Shown: positions 33,747-42,332 of the stretch, piece by piece | Layout of the letters: every line of letters begins with the position of its first letter | How positions within the stretch are numbered: the first letter of the stretch is position 1 | DNA from: Geobacillus thermodenitrificans subsp. thermodenitrificans DSM 465 | Lineage (GTDB): Bacteria; Bacillota; Bacilli; Bacillales; Anoxybacillaceae | Direction: 5' to 3' | Assembly (NCBI RefSeq): GCF_000496575.1 | Contig: NZ_AYKT01000007.1 | Span: 1-64,000 of the forward strand | DNA length: 64,000 nt | Translations under genes and position numbers: made by a program | Notes under the pieces: model-generated | Told to the model about the DNA's origin: nothing | The model's input: the letters and a program-made list of their open reading frames with translations, nothing else | Databases searched by the model: none

Positions 33747-35576
33747 ATGAAAAAGTTAGGTCCGTTTCGTTCGATTCATTTTAAGTTTGTCATTATTTAT
33801 GTGTTGTTGATTCTCATCGCGATGCAAATTATTGGCGTGTATTTCGTCCGCAAGCTGGAAACGGAACTGGTACAAAACTTCAAAAACTCGTTGAACGAAC
33901 GGGTGACGCTGCTTGCTTATAACGTTGAGCAGGCAATGAGTCGGGAGCGGGATGAGAAAAGCCCGACATTGGAGGAAGACATCCGTTCGCTTCTTCATGA
34001 TTTCGTTTCCCAAGATATTTCAGAGGTGCGCGTCATCGATGAGAAAGGGAAAGTATTGGCGACGTCCAATCCGTATATGCAAAACATCGTCGGAAAGCGA
34101 ACGACGGAGATTTATGTGAAACGTTCGCTCGTCACGGGTGAAATTGTCGACCGGATGCTGCTTGATTCGAAGACAGGCTATCGGATGTACATTTCCTCAA
34201 CTCCGATCAAAACGAGTGGGGAAGTCAAGGGTGTCATTTATGTGATTGCCTCGATGGAAAACGTCTTTTCACAAATGAGGCAAATTAATATGATTTTGGC
34301 GACCGGAACGGGGATCGCTCTCGCCATTACCGCCGTGCTCGGCATTTTTTTGTCGCGCACGATTACCCGCCCCATTTCCGATATGCGCCGACAAGCGCTG
34401 GCGATGACGAGAGGCGATTTTTCACGCAAGGTGAAAGTGTATGGCTACGATGAAATCGGGCAGCTGGCGATGACGTTTAACAACTTGACAAAAAAGCTGC
34501 AGGAGGCGCAGGCAACGACGGAAGGGGAGCGGCGCAAACTCGAGTCGGTACTGACACATATGACCGACGGGGTCATCGCGACCGACCGCCGCGGCCGCGT
34601 CATTTTGATTAATGATGCAGCGCTCAACATCTTGAATGTTTCACGTGAAACAGTGCTGTCGAGTTCAATTGTTGATGTGCTTGGCATCGCCGATCAATAT
34701 ACGTTTGAAACGTTGCTCGAGGAGCACGATTCGCTCATTTTGGATTTCAGCACAGATGAGGAATTGTATATTTTGCGTGCCTCGTTGTCAGTCATTCAAA
34801 AAGAAGGCGGACTGATCAACGGGTTGATCGTCGTCTTGCACGACGTGACTGAACAGGAAAAAATCGACCGCGAACGGCGGCAGTTTGTCGCCAATGTGTC
34901 GCATGAATTGCGCACGCCGCTGACGACGATGAAAAGTTATTTAGAAGCGTTGGCTGACGGTGCTTGGCAAGATAAAGAGATCGCACCAAGATTCATTCAA
35001 GTTGTGCAAAATGAAACCGAGCGGATGATTCGGCTCGTCAACGATTTGCTCCATCTATCGAAACTAGACAGCAAAGACTATAAACTGAAGAAAACGTGGA
35101 TCAACTTCTCGGCTTATTTTCATAAAATTATTGACCGGTTTGAACTGACGAAAAGCGACAATATCCGGTTTGTTCGCAACATTCCACGCGAGGCGATTTT
35201 CATTGAAGTGGATGAAGATAAAATTACGCAAGTGTTGGATAACATCATTTCCAACGCAATAAAATACTCTCCCCAAGGTGGGACGATCACGTTTCGGGTG
35301 CGCGAGCTGGCTGATGAAATCATCATTAGTATCAGCGATGAAGGAGTCGGCATTCCGAAAGCGGATTTGGCCAAAATTTTTGAGCGTTTTTACCGGGTCG
35401 ATAAGGCACGGTCGCGCAAATTGGGTGGCACCGGCCTTGGACTGGCCATTGCCAAAGAATTGGTGCTCGCCCACGGTGGGACAATTTGGGCGGAAAGCAA
35501 AGAACATAAAGGGACGACGATTTACTTTACGTTGCCATTAGAACGAGAACAAAAGGATGACTGGTACAATGTATGA
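33747..35576 (+). CDS. walK: Sensor histidine kinase WalK (YycG)
   Basis: Essential membrane sensor kinase paired with WalR, 609 residues. Two membrane spans (about residues 14-33 and 180-203) flank an extracellular sensor domain; then come HAMP, a PAS domain, the HisKA domain with the phospho-acceptor His in FVANVSHELRTPLTTMKSYLE, and a HATPase domain (NIISNAIKYSPQGG, DEGVGIPKADLAKIFERFYR, GGTGLGLAIAKELV). A perfect parS site lies inside the PAS-coding part. It starts six bases after the walR stop. Confidence 0.97.
   Translation: MKKLGPFRSIHFKFVIIYVLLILIAMQIIGVYFVRKLETELVQNFKNSLNERVTLLAYNVEQAMSRERDEKSPTLEEDIRSLLHDFVSQDISEVRVIDEKGKVLATSNPYMQNIVGKRTTEIYVKRSLVTGEIVDRMLLDSKTGYRMYISSTPIKTSGEVKGVIYVIASMENVFSQMRQINMILATGTGIALAITAVLGIFLSRTITRPISDMRRQALAMTRGDFSRKVKVYGYDEIGQLAMTFNNLTKKLQEAQATTEGERRKLESVLTHMTDGVIATDRRGRVILINDAALNILNVSRETVLSSSIVDVLGIADQYTFETLLEEHDSLILDFSTDEELYILRASLSVIQKEGGLINGLIVVLHDVTEQEKIDRERRQFVANVSHELRTPLTTMKSYLEALADGAWQDKEIAPRFIQVVQNETERMIRLVNDLLHLSKLDSKDYKLKKTWINFSAYFHKIIDRFELTKSDNIRFVRNIPREAIFIEVDEDKITQVLDNIISNAIKYSPQGGTITFRVRELADEIIISISDEGVGIPKADLAKIFERFYRVDKARSRKLGGTGLGLAIAKELVLAHGGTIWAESKEHKGTTIYFTLPLEREQKDDWYNV
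34637..34652. other. parS site (inside walK)
   Basis: TGTTTCACGTGAAACA, a second perfect 16-bp ParB site, 15 kb from the spo0J site and 24 kb from oriC. It is read through in frame as part of walK (NVSRETV). Confidence 0.95.
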
Positions 35577-36897
35577 GCAGATTAAAACAGTCGTGTTGAC
35601 GGTGCTCGTGCTGATCAGCATTACGTTGACGTTTGTTTTATGGACATACTATCCGAAATATGATGTGCTGCAAAACGATGATTATATTCAGCACGTTTCC
35701 GTGAGCAATACACAAGTCGATACGGCGATGGTCGTGCAGCCCAAACAGATGATTATCCATAAAAACGGTGCCCACTATGCCGTGACGAAAGAAGAAGAGA
35801 AAAATGAAGTGTTGAAAGAAATAAAAAAATGGACGCTTGACGACTTCGAAAACATTTCGTCTTCTGTTCCGGCAGGAAAGTTTTTTACGTTTTTAAATGG
35901 CAAGGAGCGGCTGGAAATTATTTATCCAGACGAAATCCCCATTGACATATACCGATTAATTTTCACTGTAGATGATAAAGGATTGGACGATTTGTCATTC
36001 GACCGTATTCTCGTTCCACTTGAAGGAGACGATGAGTTTCCAGTGTATTTTATGGCAACGGACAAGCAAAAAATTTATAAAGCGGTTGCTAGTGACGCTT
36101 CGCTGGTGGCAATCAGACGGCTGACGAAAGAAACAAACCATTTTGCCCGTTATTTTGCATATCCGGTCAGCGAGACGAAACAGCTTTACTTGCCGGAAAG
36201 CGAAGTGGCGCTCAGTAGCTTGCAATACTATACCGATGAATTAGATGTCGATAAATTTAAAGAGGCGCTTTTTAGCGATCCGAGTTTCGTTAAAAAAGAC
36301 TTGATTCCGTTTGGTGAAGAATATACCGATGGTTCACGGCTGATGAACGTTGATTTTCTCCAACGAACGCTGTTGTATGTCAATCCAGCAGCGCGCGCCT
36401 CGGATATGAGCCAAACCAAATCGGAAACTCATCTCATTCAAAAAAGCATCAATTTTGTCAATGAACATGGTGGGTGGACCGATCTGTACCATTTTGTCCG
36501 CTGGAGTGAAGAGGACCGGAAAATCATTTTCCGCCTTGTTGTGAACGGCTATCCGGTTTTTAACGAATATGGCATGTCAGAAATTGTGGAAACATGGGGA
36601 GCAAGCGATTTAATGAAGTACCAGCGCCCGCTGTTCCGCCTTGAGATTGCTGACCGTAACCGTACACCGACAACGTTGCCGTCCGGCCGAGATATTGTCA
36701 AACAGATCGAAGCAATGAAAGACGTCCGTAAAGCGCTCGTGAAAGATATTGCCATCGGCTATGAGCTCATCAAAGATCCAGAACGGGAAAAGGTGATCCG
36801 TCTTGAACCGGCATGGTTTTATTTGTATGGGCAAACGTGGAAAAAAGTGAGTGTCGGTGGAGAGAGCAGAGGAGGGGGAACCAATGGATTGGAGTAA
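35569..36897 (+). CDS. walH: WalK regulator WalH (YycH)
   Basis: Membrane-anchored extracellular protein of 442 residues that modulates WalK together with WalI. A single N-terminal membrane span (KTVVLTVLVLISITLTFVLW) is followed by a large extracytoplasmic part of the YycH family. The ATG at 35569 lies inside the walK 3' end, eight bases after AAAGGATG; it overlaps walK by eight bases and walI by 14. Confidence 0.93.
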   Translation: MYEQIKTVVLTVLVLISITLTFVLWTYYPKYDVLQNDDYIQHVSVSNTQVDTAMVVQPKQMIIHKNGAHYAVTKEEEKNEVLKEIKKWTLDDFENISSSVPAGKFFTFLNGKERLEIIYPDEIPIDIYRLIFTVDDKGLDDLSFDRILVPLEGDDEFPVYFMATDKQKIYKAVASDASLVAIRRLTKETNHFARYFAYPVSETKQLYLPESEVALSSLQYYTDELDVDKFKEALFSDPSFVKKDLIPFGEEYTDGSRLMNVDFLQRTLLYVNPAARASDMSQTKSETHLIQKSINFVNEHGGWTDLYHFVRWSEEDRKIIFRLVVNGYPVFNEYGMSEIVETWGASDLMKYQRPLFRLEIADRNRTPTTLPSGRDIVKQIEAMKDVRKALVKDIAIGYELIKDPEREKVIRLEPAWFYLYGQTWKKVSVGGESRGGGTNGLE

Positions 36898-37666
36898 AAC
36901 GAAGACGATTTTTATTATTGTGTTCCTCATCCTTGATTGTTTTTTAATTTATCAGTTTATGGAGAAACGAAACAGCAGTCAGCTTGACGTTATTTTAGAA
37001 ACGACGATTGAAGAACAGCTCGAAGCGAACGGCATTACATATGTCGATTTGCCAAAAGAAGTGACAAAAGCGGTGTATGTTAGCGGTAAAAGTCGGTCGT
37101 TTACTAGTGCCGATACGAAAAAACTATCCGGACAAAAGGTAGAAATTGAAGGAGAAACAAAGTTGAAAGGGACGTTCACTCATCCGGTCGCTTTCAACTT
37201 CGAAGATCAGTACCAACTGAGCGAGTTTTTACAGCGGCACATCTTAAATGGGGAACAATATGCCTTTTGGTCATTTGATAAAAAGAAAGGCACAGTGATT
37301 TGCTACCAAGTATATGACGGGAAAATGATTTATGACAACGAAAACAGCAAGCTTGTCATCCACGTCAATGAGCAAAAAGAGGCGCTTTCCTACGAACAGA
37401 CGATGCTCGTTGACTTGGAAAAATACGAACGGAAACAGGATATCGTTCCGGCCATTAAGGCGATTGAGACGCTGTATCGAAGAGGACATTTACAGCCAGG
37501 GGATCACGTCACTAGAATCGAGCTTGGCTATTATGGACTTGTCCAATTTACTGCCTCGCAAGTGTTGACACCGACATGGCATATCGTGGTCAACCGGAAA
37601 AAAGACTATTTTGTCAACGCGTTTGAAGGGCAAGTCATTAATGATCAAGGAAATGTGTTGGAGTGA
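36884..37666 (+). CDS. walI: WalK regulator WalI (YycI)
   Basis: Second membrane-anchored modulator of WalK, 260 residues. N-terminal span KTIFIIVFLILDCFLIYQF, then a YycI-type extracytoplasmic domain. The ATG at 36884 (MDWSKTK) follows GAGGAGGGGG. It overlaps the end of walH, indicating coupled translation of the two subunits. Confidence 0.93.
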   Translation: MDWSKTKTIFIIVFLILDCFLIYQFMEKRNSSQLDVILETTIEEQLEANGITYVDLPKEVTKAVYVSGKSRSFTSADTKKLSGQKVEIEGETKLKGTFTHPVAFNFEDQYQLSEFLQRHILNGEQYAFWSFDKKKGTVICYQVYDGKMIYDNENSKLVIHVNEQKEALSYEQTMLVDLEKYERKQDIVPAIKAIETLYRRGHLQPGDHVTRIELGYYGLVQFTASQVLTPTWHIVVNRKKDYFVNAFEGQVINDQGNVLE

Positions 37667-37672
37667 AAACAA

Positions 37673-38467
37673 ATGACAATGCGATTTAGTGTACTAGCAA
37701 GCGGCAGTACTGGCAACGCCTTTTACATCGAAACAGACAGCCAGCGCCTGCTTGTCGATGCCGGCTTGAGCGGCAAACAGCTCGAGCAGCTATTCGCGGA
37801 AATCGGCCGCCATCCGAAGCAGCTTGATGCGCTGCTTGTGACCCATGAACATAGCGACCACATTAAAGGGCTCGGCGTCCTCGCCCGCAAGTACCGTCTG
37901 CCGGTTTATGCGAATGAAAAAACGTGGCGGGCAATGGAGCAGGCCATCGGTGACATCCCGACCGAGCAGAAATTTGTCTTTCCGCTCGGCACGGTGAAAA
38001 CGTTTGGCGATGTTGACGTTGAATCATTCGGTGTTTCCCACGATGCAGCCGAGCCGATGTTTTACGTCTTCCACTATGGAGAGAAAAAGCTCGCCTTGCT
38101 CACGGATACCGGCTATGTGAGTGAGCGGATGAAAAAGACGATTGAAAACGCCGACGTATTTGTATTGGAGAGTAACCATGATGTCGGGATGTTGCGAATG
38201 GGGAGATATCCGTGGAACGTCAAGCGCCGCATTTTAAGTGATGTCGGCCATATTTCCAATGAAGAAGCGGGGCTTGTGCTCGCTGATGTGATTGGCGAAC
38301 GGACGAAACAAATTTATTTAGCCCATTTAAGCCAAGATAACAATATGAAGGAGCTGGCGCGCATGACCGTGACGCAAACGCTTGAGCAGAGGGGGCTGGA
38401 GGTCGGCGACCGCTTTCGTCTGTACGATACTGACCCGCGTCAAGCGACAGCGTTGGCGTATGTGTGA
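37673..38467 (+). CDS. walJ: Metallo-beta-lactamase fold protein WalJ (YycJ)
   Basis: A 264-residue MBL-fold hydrolase, the YycJ/WalJ type, with suggested roles in DNA processing or coordinating wall growth with replication. Metal-binding motif [18 protein letters not shown]; other ligands lie in [19 protein letters not shown] and GHISNEEAG. It follows walI by six bases, with GGAG nine bases before the ATG. Confidence 0.95.
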   Translation: MTMRFSVLASGSTGNAFYIETDSQRLLVDAGLSGKQLEQLFAEIGRHPKQLDALLVTHEHSDHIKGLGVLARKYRLPVYANEKTWRAMEQAIGDIPTEQKFVFPLGTVKTFGDVDVESFGVSHDAAEPMFYVFHYGEKKLALLTDTGYVSERMKKTIENADVFVLESNHDVGMLRMGRYPWNVKRRILSDVGHISNEEAGLVLADVIGERTKQIYLAHLSQDNNMKELARMTVTQTLEQRGLEVGDRFRLYDTDPRQATALAYV

Positions 38468-38502
38468 TGCCTCTTTTGTCTAAACTGAAGAAAATGCATT
38501 TG

Positions 38503-38533
38503 TTGGATTTTTTGTCCTGCTCATGATTATAAT
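38503..38533 (+). promoter_or_regulatory. Possible promoter of the HtrA-like gene
   Basis: TATAAT at 38528-38533 with TTGGAT 19 bases upstream. The spacing is long and the -35 poor, so it is tentative. It would allow the protease to be made independently of walRKHIJ. Confidence 0.4.
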
Positions 38534-38568
38534 GAGGGATGGAGATGAATGAGAAAGGGGTGGTGAGC

Positions 38569-39786
38569 ATGGGATATTACGATGACCATTATGAACCGAA
38601 TGGACAGACGAGACGAAAACGGCGCAGCGGTTCGTTCGTTTCTGCGCTTGTCGGTGCTATACTAGGAGGGCTGCTCGTCCTCATGTCCATCCCGACACTT
38701 TCCCGTTGGGACGTCCTCCCGTATGAGGTTGTGCCGCCGCAGGGCGGAGAGGAAGAACGTGAAGGGGAAAACGGGGCTCCCCCCATCCAGCAAAGTGTTT
38801 CTGTTGATGTGACAACAGCGGTGACGAAAGCGATCGATCAAGCGTCCGATGCGGTTGTCGGCGTCGTCAATATTCAGGCAGCGGGTTTTTGGTCGCAAGG
38901 AGGCGAAGCCGGTGTTGGGTCGGGCGTTATTTATAAAAAGGCTGGTAGCCGAGCGTTTGTTGTCACGAACCACCATGTCGTTGAAAACGCTAGCCAGTTG
39001 GAAGTGAGTTTAAAAGATGGAACGAGAGTGCCGGCCAAGTTGCTCGGCAGCGATGTGCTCATGGATTTAGCTGTGTTGGAAATTGACGCGAAACACGTAA
39101 AAAAAGTCGCCCAATTCGGCAATTCTGATACAGTGAAGCTGGGTGAGCCGGTCATCGCTATCGGCAATCCGCTTGGTTTACAGTTTGCTGGATCGGTGAC
39201 GCAAGGAATTATTTCTGGGACGAACCGGACGGTGGAAGTCGACTTGGATCAAGACGGCACACCGGACTGGAACGCGGAAGTATTACAGACAGACGCGGCG
39301 ATTAACCCTGGCAACAGTGGCGGTGCTCTCGTGAACATGAAAGGACAAGTGATCGGAATTAATTCGATGAAAATTGCTCAAGAAGCGGTAGAAGGGATCG
39401 GATTTTCCATCCCGATCAATGCAGCCATCCCGATTATTTCCGACTTGGAAAAATACGGACAAGTACGTCGGCCATACATGGGGGTAGAGCTCCGTTCACT
39501 CAGCGACATCCCATCGTACCATTTGAAGGCGACGCTTCATTTACCGTCGAACGTGACAGAAGGAGTAGCAGTCATCCAAGTTGTGCCGATGTCGCCGGCT
39601 GCGCAAGCAGGTTTGCAGCAGTTTGACGTCATCGTGGCGCTAGACGGCGAAAAAGTCCGTAACGTGCTTGATTTACGCAAGTATTTGTATACGAAAAAAT
39701 CAGTTGGAGAGCAAATGGAAGTCACGTTTTATCGTGATGGGAAAAAGCGGACGATCACGATGAAACTGGCGCCCGAGTCGTACTAA
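38569..39786 (+). CDS. HtrA/DegP-like membrane serine protease
   Basis: Membrane-anchored S1C serine protease for misfolded exported proteins, 405 residues. A cytoplasmic lead (MGYYDDHYEPN) and one membrane span (FVSALVGAILGGLLVLMSIP) precede the protease domain, with catalytic His in VTNHHVVENA, Asp in MDLAVLEID and Ser in NPGNSGGALVN. One PDZ domain ends the protein. The start follows GAAAGGGGTGGTGAGC; an in-frame ATG ten codons earlier is possible. It closes the wal cluster, like B. subtilis htrC (yyxA). Confidence 0.93.
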   Translation: MGYYDDHYEPNGQTRRKRRSGSFVSALVGAILGGLLVLMSIPTLSRWDVLPYEVVPPQGGEEEREGENGAPPIQQSVSVDVTTAVTKAIDQASDAVVGVVNIQAAGFWSQGGEAGVGSGVIYKKAGSRAFVVTNHHVVENASQLEVSLKDGTRVPAKLLGSDVLMDLAVLEIDAKHVKKVAQFGNSDTVKLGEPVIAIGNPLGLQFAGSVTQGIISGTNRTVEVDLDQDGTPDWNAEVLQTDAAINPGNSGGALVNMKGQVIGINSMKIAQEAVEGIGFSIPINAAIPIISDLEKYGQVRRPYMGVELRSLSDIPSYHLKATLHLPSNVTEGVAVIQVVPMSPAAQAGLQQFDVIVALDGEKVRNVLDLRKYLYTKKSVGEQMEVTFYRDGKKRTITMKLAPESY

Positions 39787-39803
39787 ACAAAAAAAAAAAC
39801 AGT

Positions 39804-39832
39804 GAAGGGAGCGGGAACGCTCCTTCTTTTTT
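39804..39832 (+). terminator. HtrA-like gene terminator
   Basis: GAAGGGAGCG (39804-39813) pairs with CGCTCCTTC (39818-39826, one bulged G), followed by T6. Confidence 0.85.
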
Positions 39833-39855
39833 CCACAAGGAAAGGGGCGAGAAAG

Positions 39856-40005
39856 ATGATATTCACATGTGAAGAACATATTGATATCGCCATTGACGAA
39901 TATGTGGATGAGACAGAACAGGCGCCTGATATCGAACCTGTGGATAACAATGAACAACAGTGCCGATTTTGCGAAAAAACGGCTGTATATGTAGTAGGAA
40001 AATGA
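39856..40005 (+). CDS. CxxH/CxxC-motif small protein
   Basis: A 49-residue acidic protein reading MIFTCEEHIDIAIDEYVDE, with CEEH near the start and CRFCEKTAVYVVGK at the end. The paired Cys/His motifs suggest one zinc or metal site. It belongs to the small CxxH/CxxC family usually found before rlmH in Firmicutes; function unknown. AAAGGGGCGAGAAAG precedes the ATG. Confidence 0.85.
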   Translation: MIFTCEEHIDIAIDEYVDETEQAPDIEPVDNNEQQCRFCEKTAVYVVGK

Positions 40006-40020
40006 TATTTTTGCACAACA

Positions 40021-40050
40021 TGTGGATATGTGTTGTGTATATGTGGATAA
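40021..40050. promoter_or_regulatory. DnaA boxes upstream of rlmH
   Basis: A perfect box TGTGGATAA at 40042-40050 and a one-mismatch box TGTGGATAT at 40021-40029. The gap 40006-40088 is otherwise T/G rich. In B. subtilis the orthologue yydA is one of the sites of an oriC-proximal DnaA-box cluster, as I recall, which supports a real site here. Confidence 0.65.
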
Positions 40051-40088
40051 TTGTTGTTGATAAGTTGTTTATAAGGTAGGGATTACTT

Positions 40089-40568
40089 GTGCATATCTCC
40101 ATTGTAGCTGTAGGTAAGTTGAAAGAAAAATACTTGATCGCAGGGGTACAAGAGTATACAAAGCGCCTATCTGCATACGCCAAAATAGAAATCATCGAAG
40201 TCGCTGATGAAAAAACCCCTGAGCGGGCTAGCGAACTCGAAGAAGAACAAATTAAACAGCGCGAGGGTGAGCGGCTGCTGGCGAAAATTCCACACGATGC
40301 CCATGTTATCGCGCTTGCCATTGAAGGGAAAATGAAATCGTCCGAACAATTTGCCGCTCGCCTCGATGAGCTTGCCACTTATGGAAAAAGCAAAGTGGTT
40401 TTTGTTATCGGCGGATCGCTTGGCTTAAGCAAACAAGTGATGGCTCGTGCTGACGAGGCGTTGTCGTTTTCCAAAATGACTTTCCCACACCAACTCATGC
40501 GCCTTATTTTGCTTGAGCAAATTTATCGTGCGTTTCGGATTAACCGAGGGGAACCGTATCATAAGTAA
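40089..40568 (+). CDS. rlmH: 23S rRNA (pseudouridine1915-N3)-methyltransferase RlmH
   Basis: SPOUT-class methyltransferase acting on the modified base 1915 of 23S rRNA. It has 159 residues; the knot motifs are [19 protein letters not shown] and [25 protein letters not shown], with C-terminus EPYHK. It starts at GTG behind AGGTAGGG. In staphylococci the orthologue (orfX) carries at its 3' end the SCC attachment site, which covers the codons for YHK. The same codons are partly repeated downstream here. Confidence 0.96.
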   Translation: MHISIVAVGKLKEKYLIAGVQEYTKRLSAYAKIEIIEVADEKTPERASELEEEQIKQREGERLLAKIPHDAHVIALAIEGKMKSSEQFAARLDELATYGKSKVVFVIGGSLGLSKQVMARADEALSFSKMTFPHQLMRLILLEQIYRAFRINRGEPYHK

Positions 40569-40665
40569 ATGGTTTTTTAGGAACCAACAAGGAAAGAACC
40601 GAATCATAAATAAATGATTTTTCAATTTACTCCACTCGGAAAGATACCAATGGATTTTTTAGGAC
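40551..40665 (+). repeat. Attachment-like repeats at the rlmH 3' end
   Basis: GAACCGTATCATAAGTAAAT (from 40551, end of rlmH) recurs as GAACCGAATCATAAATAAAT from 40596. Over 29 bases 25 are identical, and the copies are 45 bases apart. The second copy still reads as a variant of the last RlmH codons. The sequence after copy one, ATGGTTTTTTAGGAAC (40569-40584), recurs imperfectly as ATGGATTTTTTAGGAC (40650-40665). The core TATCATAA and its position equal those of staphylococcal SCC att sites. No recombinase gene is present, so this looks like a scar. Confidence 0.6.
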
Positions 40666-40705
40666 AAATCGTAAATTTTAGTTTAATGGAAAAGGGGAAA
40701 TGACA

Positions 40706-41254
40706 ATGTCAATAGCAGTGATATATGGGGGAACTCGTCCTAATGGAAATTCGGAGATACTGACAGAGCAGGTAATTCAAGGAATAGCTACTGAAAAAAT
40801 TTATTTAAGAGATTTTAATATCCAGCCCATTATAGACATGCGTCACTCGAAAGAAGGTTTTCAAGAAAGAAATGATGATTATAATTCAATCATTGATCGT
40901 ATACTCCCGCATGATATTTTAATATTCTCTACTCCAATTTATTGGTATAGCATGTCAGGAACAATGAAAAACTTTATTGATCGATGGTCACAAACTTTAA
41001 GGGACCCGAAATATCCTGATTTCAAGAGTAAGATGGCTTCAAAAAAAGCGTTTGTTATTGCTGTTGGAGGAGATGATCCTTACATTAAAGGACTGCCTTT
41101 GATTCAACAATTTCAATACATTTTTGATTTTATGGGAATTGAATTTGCCGGATATATTCTTGGAAATGGAAACAAACCTGGAGAAGTATTACAAGACAAA
41201 GTAGCACTTTTCGCAGCTACTCAAATGCGAAATAAATTAACTGAAAACATCTGA
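40706..41254 (+). CDS. Flavodoxin-fold NAD(P)H-dependent oxidoreductase
   Basis: A 182-residue flavin reductase of the NADPH-dependent FMN reductase/flavodoxin-like family. The phosphate-binding start VIYGGTRPNGNSE and the FSTPIYWYSMSGTMKNFIDRW block that contacts FMN are clear. Substrate unknown. The ATG at 40706 has AAAGGGG eight bases upstream; one two codons earlier is too close. AT-rich codon use differs from the core genes before it, and it lies just past the attachment-like repeats, which suggests horizontal transfer. Confidence 0.82.
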   Translation: MSIAVIYGGTRPNGNSEILTEQVIQGIATEKIYLRDFNIQPIIDMRHSKEGFQERNDDYNSIIDRILPHDILIFSTPIYWYSMSGTMKNFIDRWSQTLRDPKYPDFKSKMASKKAFVIAVGGDDPYIKGLPLIQQFQYIFDFMGIEFAGYILGNGNKPGEVLQDKVALFAATQMRNKLTENI

Positions 41255-41271
41255 AATTAGCCATCAAAATG

Positions 41272-41411
41272 GGGTTAATGGAAAGGTTAAAACTTATACA
41301 TGAAACGATGTTGGTATTAGTGAATCAGCTTCAGCTTCTGTTACAGTTGGAAGTGCTGAGCTTGGCAATAACGAGGAGAGCGAGGTAGAAACGAATATCA
41401 CTCAGCCTTAA
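41272..41411 (+). pseudogene. Unidentified gene remnant
   Basis: In one frame this stretch reads VNGKVKTYT, a stop, then NDVGISESASASVTVGSAEL and on to ETNITQP before TAA. It is low-complexity, protein-like and has no ribosome site, so it looks like the 3' tail of a lost gene. A short hairpin, TCAGCC/GGCTGA (41402-41425), follows. I do not recognise the family. Confidence 0.35.
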
Positions 41412-41485
41412 TCTATCACGGCTGATTCTTTATGCCATTTCTAAGGGATATGTAAATATAAATGCATAAAAGGAAGGCTTTATGT

Positions 41486-42190
41486 ATGAAGAAAAAATTG
41501 AAGATGATAGGAATCAGTATCTTAATAGTCATTCTCGCTTTGTTTGGGATGTGGAAATTAATAAATTCGAGAACCTTTCAGTTGTTTGGAGGAATCACTG
41601 ACAAGGTGGAGACTAGCCAAAAGGTAATTGCATTGACATTTGATGATGGACCAACAAAAAATGTAGATGATATTCTTGCTTTGTTGGATCGCTACAATGC
41701 AAAAGCTACTTTTTTTCTCATCGGGAGTGACTTGGAAAAGAATCTAGATGAAGCGAAAAAGATAGTAGCTGCGGGGCATCAAATTGGAAATCATACGTAT
41801 TCTCATCAAAGAATGGTTTTTCGATCTCCTTCTTTTATCAAGAATGAAATTGAAAAAACGGACAAACTTATTCGTAAGGCTGGATATAGTGGTGAGATCG
41901 ACTTTCGGCCTCCGTATGGAAAAAAACTAGTAGGTGTGCCTTATTACTTGTATACACATAATAGAGATACCATTACTTGGGATATTGAACCAGATACTTA
42001 CTATACCTCATCCAAAGACAAAATAAATTATGTAATCAAAAATGTAAAGCCGGGCTCAATCATATTAATGCACCCAATGTACGATCAGTCTGGGGAAGAA
42101 TTAAGAGCGATTGAAGGAATATTACAGTCCTTATCAAAAGAAGGATATAAATTCATTACGGTTAATGAACTTCAAGGATTGGAAAAATAA
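41486..42190 (+). CDS. Polysaccharide deacetylase (NodB domain), membrane-anchored
   Basis: A 234-residue carbohydrate esterase family 4 protein, likely removing acetyl groups from peptidoglycan or another polysaccharide outside the cell. An N-terminal membrane anchor (MIGISILIVILALFGMW) precedes the NodB domain: LTFDDGPTKN (catalytic base and metal Asp), GNHTYSH (metal His pair), RPPYGKK, and DIEPDTYY/MHPMYD in later motifs. ATG chosen eight bases after AAAGGAAGG. AT-rich like its neighbours. A broken, diverged copy of its middle part lies at 43536-43680. Confidence 0.88.
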   Translation: MKKKLKMIGISILIVILALFGMWKLINSRTFQLFGGITDKVETSQKVIALTFDDGPTKNVDDILALLDRYNAKATFFLIGSDLEKNLDEAKKIVAAGHQIGNHTYSHQRMVFRSPSFIKNEIEKTDKLIRKAGYSGEIDFRPPYGKKLVGVPYYLYTHNRDTITWDIEPDTYYTSSKDKINYVIKNVKPGSIILMHPMYDQSGEELRAIEGILQSLSKEGYKFITVNELQGLEK

Positions 42191-42263
42191 TATGAAGCGA
42201 AACTTTCCAAAGAGGTGTGGTGGATTCTGCTTGAATGAATAACCATATTATTTCCTGATAAAA

Positions 42264-42300
42264 GGAATATACTTCTGTTAAATTGGCAGAAGTATATTCC
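42264..42300 (-). terminator. Long hairpin terminator after the membrane-protein gene
   Basis: GGAATATACTTCTG (42264-42277) pairs perfectly with CAGAAGTATATTCC (42287-42300). On the minus strand TTTTATC follows, fitting the end of the leftward gene. It may also stop transcripts from the deacetylase gene. Confidence 0.65.
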
Positions 42301-42332
42301 AAAATGATTAAAACTGTATCAAAATCGAATAT

